Of a DNA stretch of 64,000 nt, positions 1 to 9,030 are shown piece by piece. The notes beneath the pieces were generated by a model, which saw only the letters and a list, made by a program, of their open reading frames with translations, ran no database searches and was not told where the DNA came from. Position 1 is the stretch's first letter. Each line of letters begins with the position of its first letter. Origin of the DNA: Ga0077555 sp033764055 (GTDB taxonomy: Bacteria > Pseudomonadota > Alphaproteobacteria > Rhizobiales > Hyphomicrobiaceae); contig JANRJI010000079.1 of the NCBI GenBank assembly GCA_033764055.1, forward strand, positions 9,258 through 73,257, read 5' to 3'. Both the position numbers and the translations under genes were made by a program.

Positions 1-1298
1 ATGCCACGGCGCCTGATGCCGCGACGCTCTCGGACCAGAACTATGTCGTCACCTATCGGAGCGGCGACGACATCGCCTACACGATACGCACCTCTGCCGG
101 TGTCAACGTCGCCTCCGGGACAGTGGCCAGCGCCGCCTCGGTCGAGTCGAGCCCGGCCGTCGCCTCCTTGCGGGGCGGCGGTTTCGTCGTCGTCTGGCAA
201 GACAGCGCTGCGGACGGCGCCGGGGATGCCGGCATCAAGATGCGGATCTACTCGAACGCTGGGGTCGCTGCGGGACCAGCACAGGGTGTCGCAACGACGA
301 CAGCCGGCGTGCAGGAGGAGCCTGCCGTCACCGGTCTTGCGGACGGCGGCATCCTCGTGGCTTGGCGCGATGCCAGCACCACGGCCATTCTCGGCCAGAG
401 GTTCAACGCTACCGGCGCGCCAGTCGGGACGCAGCTCACCGTGGCCGATCCTGTCGGAGCGGATGTCGCCCAGCCGGCGCTCACACTGCTGTCGGACGGC
501 CGAGTGACGGTGACCCTCACGTCGACGTCAGGGGCGAATGATGACGTCTACGCTGTCATTCTCGATCCGAGGACCGAGGTCACGGGGACGAGCGCAGCCG
601 ACAAGCTTACGAGCAGGATCGACGGCGCGACGGTCCTGGGGCTCGACGGCAACGATACGATCTCTGGCTTCGCAGGAGCCGATACGATCGACGGCGGCAC
701 CGGCGCTGACAGAATGATCGGCAGTGCCGGCAACGACACGTATGTTGTGGACGACGCTGGCGACATCGTCGTCGACAACAGCGGCACCGACACGGTGAGA
801 TCGTCGGTGAGCTACGTGCTCGGGGCCAGCCTCGAGAAGCTCTTGTTGACCGGCGCCGCCACTATCGGGGGCACCGGCAATGCCAGCGACAATGTCCTGG
901 TCGGCAACAGTGGAAGCAATCGGCTGGACGGTGCCGGCGGCGCCGACAACCTGACGGGCGGGAATGGGCTCGACTACCTGACGGGCGGGGCGGGCAGCGA
1001 CCGGTTCGTCTACACAAGCACCGAGCAGTCCCGACCGGGCGTGGCTGACCGGATCCTCGACTTCACCGCGGGCGATAGAATCCATCTCGCCAGCATAGAT
1101 GCCAATGCCGCCTTGGCAGGCGATCAGGCGTTCGTCCTCGATACCGACGCCTCGTTCTCGGCCGGTGAGATCCGTCAGACGGTGTTCGGTGCAAACCTGC
1201 TGATCGAAATGAATACGAACGCGACAGCCGCTGCGGAGATGTCGATGCTGCTCATCGGGCGCAATACTCTGCTGACATCGGGTGACTTCGCACTGTGA
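1..1298 (+). CDS. RTX-type calcium-binding protein, C-terminal part (cut by window start)
   Basis: The reading frame is open from base 3 with no start codon in view, so this is the 3' end of a larger gene. The first ~150 visible residues hold beta-rich repeats of the type found in large secreted proteins (SLRGGGFVVVWQD, GLADGGILVAWRD). Glycine/aspartate-rich RTX nonapeptides follow (LDGNDTISG, GGTGADRMIG, GGAGSDRFVY), which bind calcium in this family. The last ~80 residues (DRILDF, SFSAGEIRQTV, NLLIEMN, LLIGRNTLL) are a type I secretion target domain, nearly identical to the ends of the two other RTX genes nearby. It is probably exported without a signal peptide through an ABC transporter/TolC-like channel that is not in this window. 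The biological role is unknown. Confidence 0.85.
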   Translation, partial: ATAPDAATLSDQNYVVTYRSGDDIAYTIRTSAGVNVASGTVASAASVESSPAVASLRGGGFVVVWQDSAADGAGDAGIKMRIYSNAGVAAGPAQGVATTTAGVQEEPAVTGLADGGILVAWRDASTTAILGQRFNATGAPVGTQLTVADPVGADVAQPALTLLSDGRVTVTLTSTSGANDDVYAVILDPRTEVTGTSAADKLTSRIDGATVLGLDGNDTISGFAGADTIDGGTGADRMIGSAGNDTYVVDDAGDIVVDNSGTDTVRSSVSYVLGASLEKLLLTGAATIGGTGNASDNVLVGNSGSNRLDGAGGADNLTGGNGLDYLTGGAGSDRFVYTSTEQSRPGVADRILDFTAGDRIHLASIDANAALAGDQAFVLDTDASFSAGEIRQTVFGANLLIEMNTNATAAAEMSMLLIGRNTLLTSGDFAL

Positions 1299-1451
1299 CG
1301 GCATCATCCACCGAACGAGCTGCGTTGCCTCCGGCGCCGCCGACATTGACGTAACGATGAGCGTGCGGGCCGTCGTTATCGAGGTTAGTCTGTCTCGAGG
1401 ACGTGCTCCGCTGATCGGAGCGTGATCCGAGGGCAACGACGGAGACGCTGC

Positions 1452-2702
1452 TTGAACGCGACCCGGGAGATTTTCGAGGAGCTCGAGCCCTCTCCGAGGC
1501 TGCTGATGGGCCCGGGGCCGGTGGATCTCTATCCGCGGGTGCTGCGCGCCATGTCGGTGCCGATTCAGGGACAGTTCGATCCGGAGTTCCGCCGCTACAT
1601 GCGGCAGGTGATGGCGCTGTACAGGCAGGTCTGGCGGACGGACAACGAATGGACGCTGCTCGTCGACGGCACGGCCCGGGCAGGCATCGAGGCCTGCATG
1701 CATTCGGTGATTGCGCCCGGCGACAGGGTGCTCGTCCCGATCTTCGGACGGTTCGGTCATCTGCTGACCGAGATCGCGAAACGGGCGCGAGCCGACGTGA
1801 TCCCGCTCGAGGTGGAGTGGGGCACGGTTTTCGAGCCGGGCCGGATCGCCGATGCCATCCGCCTCCACAAGCCGCGTCTCGTCGCGATGTGCCAGGGGGA
1901 TACGTCGACGACGATGTTGCATCCACTCGACGAGGCGGGCGAAGCCTGCCGGCGCCACGACGCCCTTCTATTCGTCGATGCGACGGCTTCGCTGGCGGGC
2001 AATGCGTTCGAGACCGACGGCTGGAAGATCGACATCGCATCGGCCGGGCTGCAGAAGTGCCTGTCGGGTCCGCCCGGCATAGCGCCCGTTACGTTCAATG
2101 AGCGCGTCGTGGAGGTCCTGCAGCACAGGAAGCACGTGGAGCAGGGCATCCGGCCGCCAGACATGGTCGAGGGGAATGGACCCATCATCCAGTCGAACTA
2201 TTTCGATCTGGCCATGATCATGGACTACTGGAGCCCGCGGGCGCTCAACCATCATACCGAGGCCGCGAGCATGCTCTATGCGGCGCGAGAATGTGCGCGC
2301 GTCGTCCTTGGGGAGGGTATCGATGCCGGTATCGCCCGGCATCGCCTGGCATCGGCGGCGCTGCGTGCCGGCCTGGAGGCAATGGGGCTCGAGCTGTTCG
2401 GCGATGCCGGGCATCGCATGTCGAACGTGACGGGGGTGCTCATTCCGAAGCAGATCGCGCACGGCGACAAGGTGCGCGCCGAGTTGCTCGATGATCTGGG
2501 CATCGAGATCGGCACGTCATTCGGCCCTCTGGCCGGACGCATCTGGCGCATCGGCACGATGGGATACGTGTGCAAGAAGCAGAACGTGCTCCGATGCCTC
2601 GCCTCGCTCGAGGCCGTGCTCCGGCGCAATGGCTTCGCGGCGCCTGCCGGAGCCGGCGTCGATGCGGCCTGGAAGATCTATGACGAAGCCGCCCAGGCCT
2701 GA
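1452..2702 (+). CDS. Class V aminotransferase, ureidoglycine-glyoxylate (PucG)-like
   Basis: A PLP-dependent fold-type I enzyme of about 416 residues. It matches the alanine/serine-glyoxylate aminotransferase group: LLMGPGPVDLYPRVLRAMS near the N-terminus, a DGTARAGIEA cofactor loop, FVDATASL with the PLP-contacting Asp, and LQKCLSGPPG carrying the Schiff-base Lys. The motifs QFDPEF, SNYFDL and LNHHTE resemble (S)-ureidoglycine-glyoxylate transaminases of purine breakdown; that assignment is inference. No other ureide gene is adjacent. The preferred start is TTG at 1452, because a GGAG ribosome-binding site lies about seven bases upstream; GTG 1422 or ATG 1506 are alternatives. It stands alone between RTX genes and ends at a convergent terminator hairpin. 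Confidence 0.8.
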   Translation: MNATREIFEELEPSPRLLMGPGPVDLYPRVLRAMSVPIQGQFDPEFRRYMRQVMALYRQVWRTDNEWTLLVDGTARAGIEACMHSVIAPGDRVLVPIFGRFGHLLTEIAKRARADVIPLEVEWGTVFEPGRIADAIRLHKPRLVAMCQGDTSTTMLHPLDEAGEACRRHDALLFVDATASLAGNAFETDGWKIDIASAGLQKCLSGPPGIAPVTFNERVVEVLQHRKHVEQGIRPPDMVEGNGPIIQSNYFDLAMIMDYWSPRALNHHTEAASMLYAARECARVVLGEGIDAGIARHRLASAALRAGLEAMGLELFGDAGHRMSNVTGVLIPKQIAHGDKVRAELLDDLGIEIGTSFGPLAGRIWRIGTMGYVCKKQNVLRCLASLEAVLRRNGFAAPAGAGVDAAWKIYDEAAQA

Positions 2703-2731
2703 AGCCGACCAGCGCTCGAGCTGCCGGGGCC

Positions 2732-2757
2732 GCCGCCGCGCCATGCTGCGCGGCGGC
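2732..2757. terminator. Bidirectional terminator-like hairpin
   Basis: A perfect 10-bp inverted repeat (GCCGCCGCGC at 2732-2741 pairing with 2748-2757) closes a 6-base loop in the 77-bp gap between the convergent aminotransferase and RTX genes. No U-run follows, so termination is inferred from position and stem strength. Confidence 0.55.
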
Positions 2758-2779
2758 TCGCCGGCTGTGATGATCGAGG

Positions 2780-5557
2780 TCAGAGCAGGAAGTCCGTCGA
2801 CGACAGCAACGTCGACCGGCCGATCAGCAGGATCGACATCTCGGCCGCTGCCGTGTCGTTGACATTCATCTCGATCAGCAGGTTCGAGCCGTAGACCGTC
2901 TGGCGGATCTCGCCCGCCGAGAACGAGCCATTGGTGTCGAGCGCGAAGGCTTGATCGCCGGCAAGTTCGGTGTTCGCATCGATGGCGCCGAGCCAGATGG
3001 CATCGCCATTTGTGAAATCGACGATACGATCGCGCGAGGCTGAGCTCGATCCCGATTCGGCAGTGCTGTTGTAGATGAAGCGGTCATCTCCGAAGCCGCC
3101 GGCCAGGAAGTCGCTGCCGAGGCCGCCCGTGAGACTGTCGGTGCCCTCCTCACCATAGAGCCAGTTCGAGCCACTGTTGCCGACGAGAGCATTGTCGAGC
3201 TCGTTGCCGGTGCCATTGACGCTCGCCGTCCCGGTCAGCTGCAGATTCTCGACATTGCTGCCGAGCTCCCAGGCGATCGACGAGCGGACTGCGTCGATGC
3301 CCTGGCCGGCGTTCTCAATGACCACATCGCCGACGTTGTCGACCACAAAGGTGTCGTTGCCGCCCAGACCGACCATGGTATCGGCGCCGAGGCGCCCGTC
3401 CAGGACGTTGGAGCCCGCATTGCCGTTCAGCGTGTTGCCCAGTGTGTTTCCGGAGCCGTTGATGTCGGCAGTGCCGCTCAGGAACAGGGTTTCGACCTCG
3501 GCGAACAGCGCCTTCGAGACCGACGTGAAGACCCGGTCCGTCCCACCGCCTGCGAGCTCGGTGACGACATCGGATGCGTGGTCGACGTAATACGTGTCAT
3601 TGCCGAGGCCGCCGACCATCGTGTCGATGCCGCCGTTGCCATTCAGTGCATCGTTGCCATCGTTGCCCACGAGCGAGTCGTTGCCGAGGCCCGCCACCAC
3701 CACGTCATTGCCGGCAGTACCCGTCACGACGAAGTGCTCGATGCCCGTGAAGCTGGTCGAGATCGTCTCGTTGGCCGAGCCGAACCCGAACACGGTGCCC
3801 GCGGTACGATTGGATGCCGCGGTCGTCGTCAGCGAGAGATAGCCATCCTCCCCCGCATAGTCGACGACCAACGTGTCGATGCCGAGCCCACCGTCGGCGG
3901 TCTGCTGTATGGACCCGCCAGTGCCGGTGATGAGCCGGTCGTTGCCGTCGCCACCACGCAAAGCATCGGCACCGCGCCCGCCGTCGAGCGTGTCGTCGCC
4001 GTCGCCGCCTTCGAGCGTGTCGTCGCCGGTTCCGCCCTTCAGTGTGTCGCTGCCGGCGCCACTGGAGAAGAAGTCGTCGCGATTGCCGCCCGTCAGGGAA
4101 TCGTTGCCACCTCCGGAGGTGACGCCGACCTCCTCGATGCTACTGAGCACCGTACCGTTGGAGACGGTCATGCTCGACGAGGAGAACGAGAAGCTCAGGT
4201 TGCCGGCCAGGTCCGAGAGATCGCCGATCCAGCGATCGATGCCACTGCCTCCGAGAATGGAGTCGACGCCTTTGCCACCATTGAGCGTGTCGTCACCGCT
4301 GCCGCCGTTGAGCGTGTCGTTGCCGTCGAAGGCAGTGATGCTGTCGTTCCCGCCGGCGCCCGCCACCGAGTCGTTGCCGTGCCCCGTCTCGATGATGTCG
4401 TTGCCTTCGGTGCCGCCGATCTCGAAGCGATCGATACCTGCGAAGCTGGTGGAGAAGACGTCGGTCGCCGAGCCGAAGCCGTAGAAGTTGCCCGACGTGC
4501 GCTCGGGACCGACGTTGGCGAAGAAAGAGAGATAGCCGGTGCCGCCCGAATAGTTGACGACGAGGGTGTCTAAACCTGCGCCGCCGTCGGCGCTCTGCCA
4601 GGTCGAGCCGCCCGTGCCTGTGATGATCCGGTCGTCGCCGTTGCCGCCGACCAGGGTGTCGGCACCCAAACCGCCGTTGAGCGTATCGTTGCCATCCCCG
4701 CCGTCGAGGTAGTCGTTGCCATCGAAGCCGGCGAGGACGTCATTGCCATCGGCGCCGAAGAAGGTGTCGTCGAGACTGCCGCCGAACAGGACGTCATTGC
4801 CACCGGCCGAGGTCACGTGGACGCGGTCGATGCCTGAAAGGACGCTACCGTCCGCCACAGTGACGTTCGGAGACGAGAGCGCAAACACGAGGTTGCCGAC
4901 GAAGTCCGAGAGGTCGCCGACCCACAGGTCAGTCCCGGCACCGCCGGCAACCGAGTCTGTCCCGCGTCCGCTGTTCAGGGTGTCGTCGCCTTGTCCGCCG
5001 ACGAGCGTATCATCGCCGTCGAAGGCGGCGATGCTGTCGTTGCCGCCGGCACCGTCGATCGAGTCGTTGCCGTGACCGGTTGCGACAAGGTCTCCGCCAT
5101 CGGTGCCAGTAACCTCGAAGCGGTCGATATTGGTGAAGGACGTATTCACCGTCTCGATGGCCGATCCGAAGCCGAAGAAGGTGCCCGAGGTGCGCTCGGC
5201 ATTGCCGTTGGCGAACAGAGAGAGGTATCCCGTCGACCCGGAGTAGTCGACGACGAGCGTGTCGGTCCCGGTGCCGCCGTCGGCAGTCTGCTGGGTGTCG
5301 CCGCCGGTTCCGGTGATCAGCCGGTCGTCGCCATCGCCGCCGAACAGCGAGTCGGCTCCCGATCCGCCGTCCACGGTATCATCGCCGACGCCGCCGCCAA
5401 GAATGTCGCTGCCTTCGAGACCGAGGATGAGATCATCGATATCGAGATCGAGGATCGGCGTCTGCACGCCGTCTACCGTCTCGTAGCCGAGGACGAAATA
5501 GCCCTCGAATTCCGGCTGGATATCGTCGTTGGCGTTGCTTCCCAATCGAGTCGTCAT
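2780..5557 (-). CDS. Large RTX-type calcium-binding repeat protein
   Basis: A 925-residue acidic protein built almost entirely of glycine/aspartate RTX nonapeptides (GGxGxDxUx). The sequence shows a longer period: a module of about 230 residues containing GTGG..ADGG..DTLVV.YSG.TGYLS, ERTSG.F.GFGSA, TGHGNDS and GDLSD..GNL.F begins near residues 65 and 295, with a third partial copy from about 528. After residue 640 come the LGNDTYYVD / VFTSVSKALF repeats shared with the neighbouring protease. The last ~80 residues are the same secretion domain (SFSAGEIRQTV, NLLIEMN). There is no signal peptide and no catalytic motif, so a secreted surface or matrix protein is likely. A GAGGG ribosome-binding site precedes the ATG. 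Confidence 0.88.
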   Translation of the reverse strand: MTTRLGSNANDDIQPEFEGYFVLGYETVDGVQTPILDLDIDDLILGLEGSDILGGGVGDDTVDGGSGADSLFGGDGDDRLITGTGGDTQQTADGGTGTDTLVVDYSGSTGYLSLFANGNAERTSGTFFGFGSAIETVNTSFTNIDRFEVTGTDGGDLVATGHGNDSIDGAGGNDSIAAFDGDDTLVGGQGDDTLNSGRGTDSVAGGAGTDLWVGDLSDFVGNLVFALSSPNVTVADGSVLSGIDRVHVTSAGGNDVLFGGSLDDTFFGADGNDVLAGFDGNDYLDGGDGNDTLNGGLGADTLVGGNGDDRIITGTGGSTWQSADGGAGLDTLVVNYSGGTGYLSFFANVGPERTSGNFYGFGSATDVFSTSFAGIDRFEIGGTEGNDIIETGHGNDSVAGAGGNDSITAFDGNDTLNGGSGDDTLNGGKGVDSILGGSGIDRWIGDLSDLAGNLSFSFSSSSMTVSNGTVLSSIEEVGVTSGGGNDSLTGGNRDDFFSSGAGSDTLKGGTGDDTLEGGDGDDTLDGGRGADALRGGDGNDRLITGTGGSIQQTADGGLGIDTLVVDYAGEDGYLSLTTTAASNRTAGTVFGFGSANETISTSFTGIEHFVVTGTAGNDVVVAGLGNDSLVGNDGNDALNGNGGIDTMVGGLGNDTYYVDHASDVVTELAGGGTDRVFTSVSKALFAEVETLFLSGTADINGSGNTLGNTLNGNAGSNVLDGRLGADTMVGLGGNDTFVVDNVGDVVIENAGQGIDAVRSSIAWELGSNVENLQLTGTASVNGTGNELDNALVGNSGSNWLYGEEGTDSLTGGLGSDFLAGGFGDDRFIYNSTAESGSSSASRDRIVDFTNGDAIWLGAIDANTELAGDQAFALDTNGSFSAGEIRQTVYGSNLLIEMNVNDTAAAEMSILLIGRSTLLSSTDFLL

Positions 5558-5820
5558 AGCGCACCCTCTGCGTCAGCGAGAAGGGCACTCATATCACGTC
5601 ATCTGGATCACGTAAGGCGATGGTTTGTAATACATTAACGGCACAGGAAGCGAGTTTTTTGACTGACTGCCCGGCGCCGACGAGATCGAATTTTTCGCTT
5701 ACATTTCAGCATACTATCGCCAAGAAGCCTGCGCTGACGCTGCACGCTTGGCAGCGCACAGCGGCAAGCCATGGGAATTTCAGTCGTTCTCTGCGTCAAC
5801 ATAGGCGACGGCGCAGCGCC
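5558..5820. other. Intergenic gap upstream of the large RTX gene
   Basis: This 263-bp spacer between two leftward RTX genes is richer in A and T than its surroundings, notably around 5600-5720. It presumably holds the promoter of the 2780-5557 gene. No convincing -10/-35 pair, gene or strong hairpin was recognised. Confidence 0.4.
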
Positions 5821-7557
5821 TCAGGCGACGAGATCGCCACCCGTGAGCAGCGAGCCTCTCCCCAGCAGCAGGATCGCCATTTCCGCTGAAGCGGTCGCAT
5901 TGACATTCATCTCGAGAAGCAGGTTGGCCCCGACGAGCGTCTGGCGGATCTCGCCGGCCGAGAAAGAGCCATCGAGGTCCAGCGCGAAGGCCTGGTCGTT
6001 GGCGAGCAGGGTGTTGGCATCAATGCCGCTCAGCCAGATCTGGTCACCGACGCCGAAATCGAGAATCCGGTCGGCTGCACTGAAGGTGGAGTCGGACGTG
6101 CTATTGAAGATGAACCGATCGTTGCCGGCGGAACCGGTCAGGTAGTCAAGGCCGAGGCCGCCAGTGAGATTGTCGATCCCCGCGCCACCGTCGAGCCGGT
6201 TGCTGCCGTTGTTGCCGACGATAACGTTGGCAAGGCCATTGCCCGTGCCGTTGATGTTGGCAGTGCCGAGCAGCAGGAGCTTCTCCACATTGCTGCCGAG
6301 AGCATAGCTGATCACCGACTTGACCGTGTCGGTTCCGTTGCCGGCAGATTCGCCAACGAGATCTGCTGCGTTGTCGACAAGATAGGTATCGTTGCCGCCG
6401 TGGCCGAACATGCGATCGGCGCCCAGGCGGCCGTCCAGAACATTGGCCCCGGCATTGCCGATCAGGGTGTTGGCGAGGTCGTTGCCCGCTCCATTGAGGT
6501 TGGCGGTGCCATCTAGGATCAGGGTCTCGACGTTGGCAAAGAGAGCCTTGGATATCGTCGCCCGCACGATGTCCGTGCCCTGGCCCGTGGCCTCGAAGAC
6601 GATGTCGGCCGCGTTCTCGACGAAATACGTGTCGTTGCCAGTGCCGCCCCGCAGGGTGTCGGAGCCAGCGCCTCCGTCCAGCACGTTGGCAGCACTATTG
6701 CCGCGGAGCGTGTCATTGCCGGAGCCGCCGGTCGCATTCTCGATCGTGACGCCATATGCGATGGACAGGTTGTCCGCGGCGCCGAGCGAGGAGAAGGTGC
6801 CGGCTCGCAGGTCGAGGTTGGCTGCGACTGCACCCGTATACTGCAGCGTGTCGATGCCGCCGGCGTCCCAGATGGTTTGAATGATTCCATCATCCGGGCC
6901 GGTATAGAGGTCGTTGCCAGTACGAGTCGTCAGGTTGGAGCCCCAGAAGGTCTGCAGGGCTGCGATATCGTAAACCATCAGATGACGGCTGGTCAGACCG
7001 CTGGTCGGGTTCGTATTGTAGGACATGACCGTGAACTTGTCGTTGTCCTCCGCCTCCGGGAGGTAGGGACCGGGCGCGCCCCCGCCGCCGACGTCGTAGT
7101 TTCCCGGGTGCTTCAGGCCGAGCGAATGGCCGATCTCGTGCAGAACGAGGTCGAAGTTGGCCGCGAGATCTATGTCGCTGCGGAAAATGACCGAGCCGTC
7201 CCAGTTGCTGCCGCTGAACGCCCAGGCTCCGATGCCGCCTGCACTCCCGAGGTTGCCGGCCGTATAGAAGCTGAAGTCGGGATCTGTGGCTGCGGGGCTC
7301 TCCTGGAAGCGAACGTTGAAGATGGATTCGTACTCGGCCAAAGCGGCCCGGACAGCGGTCTTCTGCGCCTCCGTGTAGGCCACGAGCCCGGAAATCCCGC
7401 CAAAGGGAAAATCGGCGGCGGCGGCGGTCTCGAACTTGTAGGTGAAGACCAACGGCGGCGCCGAGGACGTCGTCCAAGTGGCAAGTCCGAAATCGTTGGC
7501 CTGAAGCAAAGTCTCGATGCGTGCGGCGAGATCGGCTTGAGAGAGTGGCTCCGACAT
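5821..7557 (-). CDS. Serralysin-like M10B zinc metalloprotease with RTX and type I secretion domains
   Basis: A predicted secreted protease of 578 residues. The catalytic domain spans about residues 1-230. HEIGHSLGLKH at 140-150 supplies the zinc ligands and catalytic Glu, and the Met-turn MSY at 178-180 supplies the Met and Tyr typical of serralysins. RTX repeats follow from about 300 (GGSGNDTLRG, GGAGSDTLRG, GGTGNDTYFV). The last ~80 residues are the shared secretion domain (DRILDF, SFSAGEIRQT, NLLLEMN). Serralysins are exported by dedicated ABC systems and fold on binding calcium; no transporter or inhibitor gene is beside it. The ATG at 7557 is chosen because a GAGGAG site sits just upstream and the protein then begins near a normal serralysin N-terminus. 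Confidence 0.92.
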   Translation of the reverse strand: MSEPLSQADLAARIETLLQANDFGLATWTTSSAPPLVFTYKFETAAAADFPFGGISGLVAYTEAQKTAVRAALAEYESIFNVRFQESPAATDPDFSFYTAGNLGSAGGIGAWAFSGSNWDGSVIFRSDIDLAANFDLVLHEIGHSLGLKHPGNYDVGGGGAPGPYLPEAEDNDKFTVMSYNTNPTSGLTSRHLMVYDIAALQTFWGSNLTTRTGNDLYTGPDDGIIQTIWDAGGIDTLQYTGAVAANLDLRAGTFSSLGAADNLSIAYGVTIENATGGSGNDTLRGNSAANVLDGGAGSDTLRGGTGNDTYFVENAADIVFEATGQGTDIVRATISKALFANVETLILDGTANLNGAGNDLANTLIGNAGANVLDGRLGADRMFGHGGNDTYLVDNAADLVGESAGNGTDTVKSVISYALGSNVEKLLLLGTANINGTGNGLANVIVGNNGSNRLDGGAGIDNLTGGLGLDYLTGSAGNDRFIFNSTSDSTFSAADRILDFGVGDQIWLSGIDANTLLANDQAFALDLDGSFSAGEIRQTLVGANLLLEMNVNATASAEMAILLLGRGSLLTGGDLVA

Positions 7558-7786
7558 CTGACAAGGCTCCTCGGCCATAGGCCCCCCGGCCGCCCCTTCC
7601 CGAGTGGCGGAACGCGGTCGGGGGCGACTGCGAATAGGGCCTAGCTCATAGCACGGAACCATTTGGCTGAGGAGGTCGGCGTCGCGGAAAGGCAAAGACA
7701 GCCACCATGGCCGCCTTGGCCCTTTCCGACACGCCTTGTCGGACGGCGATGCTCGAACGGCAGAACCGCCGCCTTCCCGCCCTCTC

Positions 7787-8920
7787 CTAGTCCTCCAACG
7801 TCCCGCTCAGGCGCTCCACGGCCTCGGCGAAGTCGCGCTTGAACTCGTAGACCACGTCACGGGCGCGGAGCTCGTGCTTCATCAGGCCGACGGCCTGGCC
7901 GACGTAGTAGGTGGCGAGCTCTTTGGCGCCCTTGTGGCCAGCCTCGGCAAGCTTGTCGACCTTGGCCAAGGCCGGGCGGCTGACGAGACCCTGCAGCGGC
8001 ATCTCCAAGGGCTCGGGATTGTCCGGACCGCTCCAGGCCTCCGTCCACGGCGACTTCAACTGCCGTGTGGGCTTCCCCGTGCGGCTGCGCGAGCGGACCG
8101 TGTCACGGGCCGAGGCCTTCAGCATCTTGGCCTTCACGGTGGGGATCGTCTCGGCCTCGACGGTGGTGAGCCACACCGAGCCGGTCCAGGCACCGGCCGC
8201 GCCCATGGCCATCACGGCCGCCATCTGCCGGCCGGTGGCGATGCCGCCGGCCGCGAGCACGTGCACGTCCGGATGGTCCTTGATGGCGTCGAGCACGTCC
8301 GGCACCACCACCATGGTCGAGATCTCGCCGCAATGGCCGCCCGCCTCCGTGCCGGAGACGACGAGGATGTCGACACCGGCCGCGACGTTCTTCATGGCGT
8401 GCTCACGCGCGCCGGTCAGCGCGCCGACCGCAATGCCTTGGGCTCGACAGCGGTCCACGACCGACTTCGGTGGCGGCCCGAGCGCATTGACGAACAGCTT
8501 GATCGGGTGCCCGAAGGCGACGTCGAGCAGCTTCTGCGCACCGCCTTCGCGCATGTTGTCGGAGTAGTCGTGCGCCCAGTTCGAGGTCCACAGGTCCGAC
8601 GAGTCGATGCCGTGCTTCTCGAGCAGATCGGCGACATGCCGGCGATGGCTCGGCGGCACGCGCTCGGCCAGCTCCTCGGAGGTCAGAGCGCCCTCCTTGT
8701 CCTCCATGCGGGACGGGATCAGCAGATCGACGCCGTAGGGGCCCTTGATCCGTGCATCGATCCAAGCGAGGTCGATCTCGAGCGTCTCGGGCGTATGCGC
8801 AACCGCGCCGAGCACGCCGAAGCCGCCCGCATTGGTCACCTCGACGACGACGTCGCGGCAATGCGTGAAGGCGAAGAGGGGGAAGTCGATTCCGAACCGC
8901 TTGCAGAGTGGAGATCGCAT
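7787..8920 (-). CDS. Nitronate monooxygenase family flavoprotein
   Basis: A 377-residue TIM-barrel FMN enzyme of the 2-nitropropane dioxygenase/nitronate monooxygenase family. Visible features are NAGGFGVLGA at 30-39 (FMN loop), GTEAGGHCGEI at 190-200 with the conserved catalytic-region His, and AAGGIATGRQMAA near 223-235 (phosphate binding). Family members oxidise alkyl nitronates such as propionate 3-nitronate; some act as enoyl reductases, so the exact substrate is open. The loop between residues 60 and 130 is longer than in compact family members. The gene is monocistronic, followed at a distance by the same-strand MOSC gene upstream. Confidence 0.88.
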   Translation of the reverse strand: MRSPLCKRFGIDFPLFAFTHCRDVVVEVTNAGGFGVLGAVAHTPETLEIDLAWIDARIKGPYGVDLLIPSRMEDKEGALTSEELAERVPPSHRRHVADLLEKHGIDSSDLWTSNWAHDYSDNMREGGAQKLLDVAFGHPIKLFVNALGPPPKSVVDRCRAQGIAVGALTGAREHAMKNVAAGVDILVVSGTEAGGHCGEISTMVVVPDVLDAIKDHPDVHVLAAGGIATGRQMAAVMAMGAAGAWTGSVWLTTVEAETIPTVKAKMLKASARDTVRSRSRTGKPTRQLKSPWTEAWSGPDNPEPLEMPLQGLVSRPALAKVDKLAEAGHKGAKELATYYVGQAVGLMKHELRARDVVYEFKRDFAEAVERLSGTLED

Positions 8921-9030
8921 CGTTTCCTGCCCCGTTTGCTGTCGTGCTCAGGGACAATCCTGACGCGGGCCGGCGTCAGTGGCAATGGCGGGATCGCTGA
9001 GCGGAATCGATTGTGCGGCGGTGGCCGCGA

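Noticed and set aside
528..1958. Long open frame on the minus strand (476 codons) antisense to the RTX and aminotransferase genes
   Set aside because: Arg/His/Asp-rich translation typical of a GC-rich antisense frame; both genes on the other strand have clear family motifs.
3578..4573. 331-codon plus-strand frame inside the large RTX gene
   Set aside because: It is the complement of the repeat-rich gene; its Val/Ala/Asp repetition mirrors RTX codons.
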